Program-made: the position numbers and the translations under genes
The notes under the pieces: model-generated
The model's database searches: none
What the model was told of the DNA's origin: nothing
Seen by the model: only the letters and a program-made list of their open reading frames with translations
NCBI GenBank assembly: GCA_027596945.1
Contig: JADGJH010001297.1
Coordinates: 1-10,850 of the forward strand
Source: Physocladia obscura
Taxonomy: Eukaryota; Chytridiomycota; Chytridiomycetes; Chytridiales; Chytriomycetaceae
Reading direction: 5' to 3'
DNA length: 10,850 bases
In this document: positions 7,876 to 10,850 of the stretch, in pieces
Layout of the letters: the number at the start of each line of letters is the position of its first letter
Position numbering within the stretch: position 1 is the stretch's first letter

Positions 7876-7976
7876 ACGCTAGGTATGTTCCTTTTAATTT
7901 ACTACTTTATATCATTACTTTATTTTCTTTCACATGTTTGAAACAATAGAATAAACCAGTATTTTTGCTCTCAAAC
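7862..7976. repeat. 16-base direct repeat, 99-base spacing
   Basis: ATTTTTGCTCTCAAAC occurs exactly at 7862-7877 and 7961-7976. Flanks are not clearly similar. The 99-base offset equals 33 codons, which would suit a decayed coding repeat, but two copies cannot establish that. Confidence 0.6.
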
Positions 7977-7979
7977 ACC

Positions 7980-8369
7980 AGATCTAAATGTTAACAAATT
8001 TTGGGCAAAGGCCATCAAACTTTGCAGCCATTTTTGACGTTGAAATAAACTACAACAAACATCAAAAAAATCAGAAATAAAGACGGAAGAAAAGTCAGAA
8101 TTATATACATCATGAAACATCTCATCCAAGAAAAATGAAATCTGGTTGGATATAATAAGGTGTAATCAAAAATAATATTCCAGACTCCTTCCTGAAATCC
8201 AACAATCATTTGCAAAAATTGGCATTTGTACCAACATGAAAATTATGTTTAAGAAGTATGTAAATAAAGATATGAGAATGGTGGCAATAACTTTCTTTTT
8301 TATTAAACAAATGAAAGAAAGATTGTAGTTTCTAATTCAGATCAAAAAATTGTTCACCAAAATCTTTTC
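7980..8369. other. AT-rich DNA without a supported gene
   Basis: A minus frame at 8015-8215 is open for 66 codons but is mostly Phe/Leu/Met/Tyr as expected of AT-rich DNA, with one hydrophobic run. No start context, splice sites or second open piece support a gene. No RNA gene is seen. Confidence 0.4.
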
Positions 8370-8399
8370 TTGCATTTTAATGACAATGTGTTTCTTGTT

Positions 8400-8788
8400 T
8401 TGTTTGACACAAGGGATTCAAAAAAAAATTGTGTGTCTATATTTTCAAGGCGTCATGCAGTCAACTTAATTGGCAAAGAGGAGGGAAGTTTAACTGTTTT
8501 GAGTACCAAGACAAGAGTATTTGCTTTTCCAATTGCAAACATCCCTGCTGATGCATTTGGCTCACCAGTTTTCTTATTGACTGGATGGAATCAAATTGAT
8601 GGGTTATAATTTGCCATGTCAAATAATCTCAGGTTTGGGGTGCAATAAATGCTGACATCAGGGATTTTTGTAACCTGATTTGTATATTGTTGATTTTCTT
8701 TAAATTGAAAATTTTGGAAGGAAAAACAAATAAATTGGAAGAATACGAAGGAATGTCTCCATAGCACCAGAGCATATACATAATACAA
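8400..8788 (-). pseudogene. Relic in one frame interrupted by two TGA stops
   Basis: One minus-strand frame reads protein-like from 8788 to about 8400, with only two breaks, both TGA: one at 8588-8590 and one near 8456. Pieces in order are YTNQVTKIPDVSIYCTPNL, then FHPVNKKTGEPNASAGMFAI, then NTLVLVLKTVKLPSSLPIKL, then RLENIDTQFF. The composition (Ser, Thr, Asn, Val, Pro) suggests a beta-rich extracellular or surface protein, but I recognise no family. No GT-AG intron removes either stop. A plus-strand frame of 79 codons overlaps at 8370-8609 and is the weaker alternative. Confidence 0.4.
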
Positions 8789-8789
8789 G

Positions 8790-9450
8790 TATTTCTTGCA
8801 CTACATGAGAATGACAGCAATTTCAAAGATTTACAACAAGTCTGTCACAACAATCAGCTAGCAGATTAGCCAGTTTAATCCAAATCAAACCTTAAGATGA
8901 TGGTAACAGCAAAAATGGCTTACTCAATAACCATTGTTTTCATGATGATGTTGGAACAAATTAGTCAGCAAATTGACAACTAAGTCAAATTGGAGCATTG
9001 ACTTAGTTGAAGCATTCATAATGTTTTATAAATTAGATTGCAATCTAATTTTTCTTGAATTTTTTAGAAATTTCTCAAGCCTTCTATTACCTTCAAAAAC
9101 TCAAAAAAACAATTCAAGCAATTTCCAAACACTTTTCAACTATTTTTCTTTCTAAGAATCTTTTATTCTTTTCCTTTCTTTTTCTTTCTACTCCAAAAAC
9201 CACTTAAACCCAACTCTTTTCCTTTCTTTATTATTGGTCTTACAAAATAAAAACAGACTATTCATTAAGTATTAAACCTTAAACTTCAAATAAATCCTAT
9301 ACTCCTATCTCAAACTCTTATCATTTAGTTCTGAGATACCTAGTATTGAATTAGTGACTTTATAAGGAAAACTTCTATTACTTTTCTTCCACTTATTGGA
9401 GCCTTATGCCTGTTTTCCAGCTACTACTCTACAATCTACTTAATAATGTA
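8790..9450. other. Gene-poor AT-rich DNA with pyrimidine tracts
   Basis: No supported gene. Pyrimidine-rich blocks occur at about 9140-9190 and 9215-9235, sharing CTTTTCCTTTCTTT. A plus frame at 8973-9155 is open for 60 codons but is low-complexity. The only ordered element I see is the 22-base palindrome at 9030-9051. Confidence 0.4.
9030..9051. repeat. Perfect 22-base palindrome
   Basis: AAATTAGATTG followed by its exact reverse complement, with no spacer and a TGCA centre. It could be a dimeric protein-binding site or a hairpin; in AT-rich DNA it may also be chance. No gene start lies close by. Confidence 0.6.
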
Positions 9451-9900
9451 CTAACAATAGTCAAAAAAATGCAGAATACATTGCAATGGAGGTTGATTAA
9501 TTGCTGCATTGTGCTCATGGATTGACACTGTACAAGTAATATCATTTTTCCATGGATTTGCACTGTGCAGTTGTTCAATTACTATAGTAAATATTGCATT
9601 GCTTTCAAGTCCTGATCTGCCAATTTGCATCTCAGATGACAGAAGAGCTTTTTGGTCAAATTTCTCGAAATTTGCTTTTAAATTTAGTGAGTTAGAGTAC
9701 TGATAAACAAATGACAATGGAAAATTGTATCATTGAGAACAATCACATTTCCTTCAATTGTAATGGCTGGGGAATAAACAGCAAAACAGAAAACTATAGA
9801 GAGAAAGAGGATTTCTTAGATCACTTGTCAATTTTGAAGAATTTCTCCAGTTGGTCAATGGTGATTGAATCAGTATTGAATGAATTCACTCTTTATTGAA
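9451..9900 (-). pseudogene. Frameshifted minus-strand relic
   Basis: The 3' part is an 88-codon open frame ending at 9451, with protein-like segments NSLNLKANFEKFDQKALLSS, then QIGRSGLESNAIFTIVIEQL, then NDITCTVSIHEHNAAI. Upstream in other frames lie SPAITIEGNVIVLNDTIF and SITIDQLEKFFKID. I looked for introns joining these frames: a GTGATC to CCCCAG pair exists between the first two pieces but gives the wrong phase. Frame changes are therefore likely indels. Beta-rich composition resembles the other right-arm relics. Family not recognised. Confidence 0.38.
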
Positions 9901-9986
9901 ATTAAAACACTCAAATCACTCAGTAGAAAAGAGAAAAAAAATGAAACAGTGGACTTGCCTTTCTGCAATTAAGCAGAAGCTTTGTA

Positions 9987-10373
9987 TTAATACCTTTGAC
10001 TTTGTTTTTGTGCCCAGAGTTTTTGGCCAGTAGCTGCAACAGAAGAGTCTTCCACTGGCATATATGACTTTGTGGGTGAGCAGTATTGCTTCTTAAATAT
10101 TTTAATTTTTGGTGCAAGAGTGAATTTGTAAATTGTCAATGGTGAAGGCAAATAGGATTGTTGCAAAACCCACAGAAAACAAGAAAAATTTTTTTTGTGA
10201 GGAATAACCAATTTCATGGCTGGTTGAAAAAGATGTGTTTGAGAAATGTTTATTGTGGCTAGGGTAATGGAAATATTTGTTTGATTGAAGGTGATGCAGT
10301 TGTGTTGCTCAATCTTGCAACTACTGCTTTGCCAATCTTTGATTGTTTCCAATTTATGTACTTTCTGCAGCAA
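9987..10373 (-). pseudogene. Open minus-strand relic, 128 codons, unrecognised
   Basis: A 128-codon minus frame with no internal stop, unlikely by chance at this base composition. The most protein-like part is C-terminal: SPLTIYKFTLAPKIKIFKK, then SYMPVEDSSVAATGQKLWAQ; before it is a Thr/Ile/Asn-rich piece around CITFNQTNISITLATINIS. There is no credible start codon context, signal peptide or splice site linking it to the next relic at 9451-9900, although strand and order would suit one large ancestral gene. A 61-codon plus frame over 10281-10466 is the competing reading. Confidence 0.35.
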
Positions 10374-10429
10374 CTTGGTTCCAAATTACAAAATCAAATT
10401 GAACTACCAACTTCAGTGAAGCCATTGAC

Positions 10430-10600
10430 ACTTCCAGAGATTGCTACTCTTTTAAATTACCAATAGTTGCTACATTTTGATCGCATGTAACTCCACTGTA
10501 TTCTCATTTGAACTGAGAGAGGACACTCCAACGGTTTTGTCATTGTCTTTGCAAATTCAATTAGTTGTATGAAGTTCCAGTTCACGCATTTCTTAAAATT
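10430..10600 (-). pseudogene. Short broken coding residue
   Basis: On the minus strand, an open piece of about 29 codons reads ICKDNDKTVGVSSLSSNENT and ENTVELHAIKM between a TGA and a TAG. A second frame further on gives VAISGSVNGFTEVGSSI before a stop. The Ser/Asn/Val-rich, beta-like composition matches the other minus-strand relics of this arm, so it may be the most upstream remnant of the same decayed gene. Too short for any family call. Confidence 0.3.
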
Positions 10601-10702
10601 TCCTTTTTTTTATTTCTTCTCAATCATTTTGAAATTGTAAAGAGATATGGAAATGTTGTTGCTGATCGAATTTGTTCGGATAAAAATTAAAGGTCGATTT
10701 CC

Positions 10703-10804
10703 ATGAAATTAAATAAAAGAACAAAAAAGTATATGATTGTAAGAATATTATTATTATCCACTGTTTTCAAATCGATCAACTCGATCCAAATTATGATCTT
10801 TTAA
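10703..10804 (+). CDS. Tiny signal-peptide-like ORF, doubtful
   Basis: A 33-codon ORF starting MKLNKRTKKYMIVRILLL, with a basic N-region and a hydrophobic core like a secretion signal. It stops after 33 residues, and I find no donor site giving a convincing second exon before the window edge. It may be a chance ORF in AT-rich DNA or the first exon of a gene beyond the window. Confidence 0.15.
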   Translation: MKLNKRTKKYMIVRILLLSTVFKSINSIQIMIF

Positions 10805-10850
10805 CCATTGCTTAAATTGCCATTAAAATTAATCCAAAAATAAGTTATAC

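Noticed and set aside
8400..8788. TGA read as tryptophan (organelle DNA insertion)
   Set aside because: Only two TGA codons are involved; the intact genes use TGA as stop, nearby relics also carry TAA and TAG, and no organelle gene is recognisable.
1..10850. tRNA, rRNA, CRISPR or transposon termini
   Set aside because: I saw no cloverleaf, rRNA core sequence, regularly spaced repeats, or long terminal or inverted repeats on reading both strands.

Overview
The window looks like nuclear DNA of a fungus, most plausibly a zoosporic fungus (chytrid). Three intact protein genes sit between 3.2 and 7.4 kb. Two have short GT-AG introns of 60-94 bases with CTAAC/CTAAT-like branch sites. The standard code applies, and there are no bacterial-style ribosome sites, operons or RNA genes. 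The chytrid placement is an inference from the protein types (F-box plus plant-type LRR, MYND finger, DM9 repeats in small-intron genes), not from any diagnostic marker.

Layout. (1) 1-1230: AT-rich DNA with a purine tract and faint coding residue. (2) 1232-2216, minus strand: fragments of one or two decayed genes, one ending in a coiled-coil-like stretch plus a membrane segment, the other helical with a Ser/Thr/Asn/Ala-rich start. (3) 2301-3093, plus strand: a frameshifted relic of an unrecognised soluble protein. (4) 3213-4175, plus: an intact 320-residue F-box-like protein with seven perfect 24-residue LxGxIP leucine-rich repeats. (5) 4292-6023, minus, convergent with the LRR gene: a six-exon gene for a 459-residue protein joining a circularly permuted papain-like (YiiX/NlpC-P60-like) domain, with His79/Glu103/Cys228 as the likely triad, to two C-terminal DM9 repeats. 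(6) 6352-7390, minus: a two-exon gene for a 314-residue helical protein with a C-terminal MYND zinc finger. (7) 7498-10600: an AT-rich arm with several minus-strand open stretches of 88-128 codons broken by stops and frame changes, read here as a gene graveyard. (8) 10600-10850: AT-rich, with one tiny signal-peptide-like ORF.

The three intact genes need not form a pathway. LRR-F-box proteins usually recruit substrates to SCF ubiquitin ligases, MYND fingers bind proline-rich peptides, and DM9 proteins are cytosolic lectin-like or defence proteins in animals. The most noteworthy object is the permuted papain-like/DM9 fusion. Its gene model was built by hand from splice signals and reading-frame continuity and includes a 13-base microexon.
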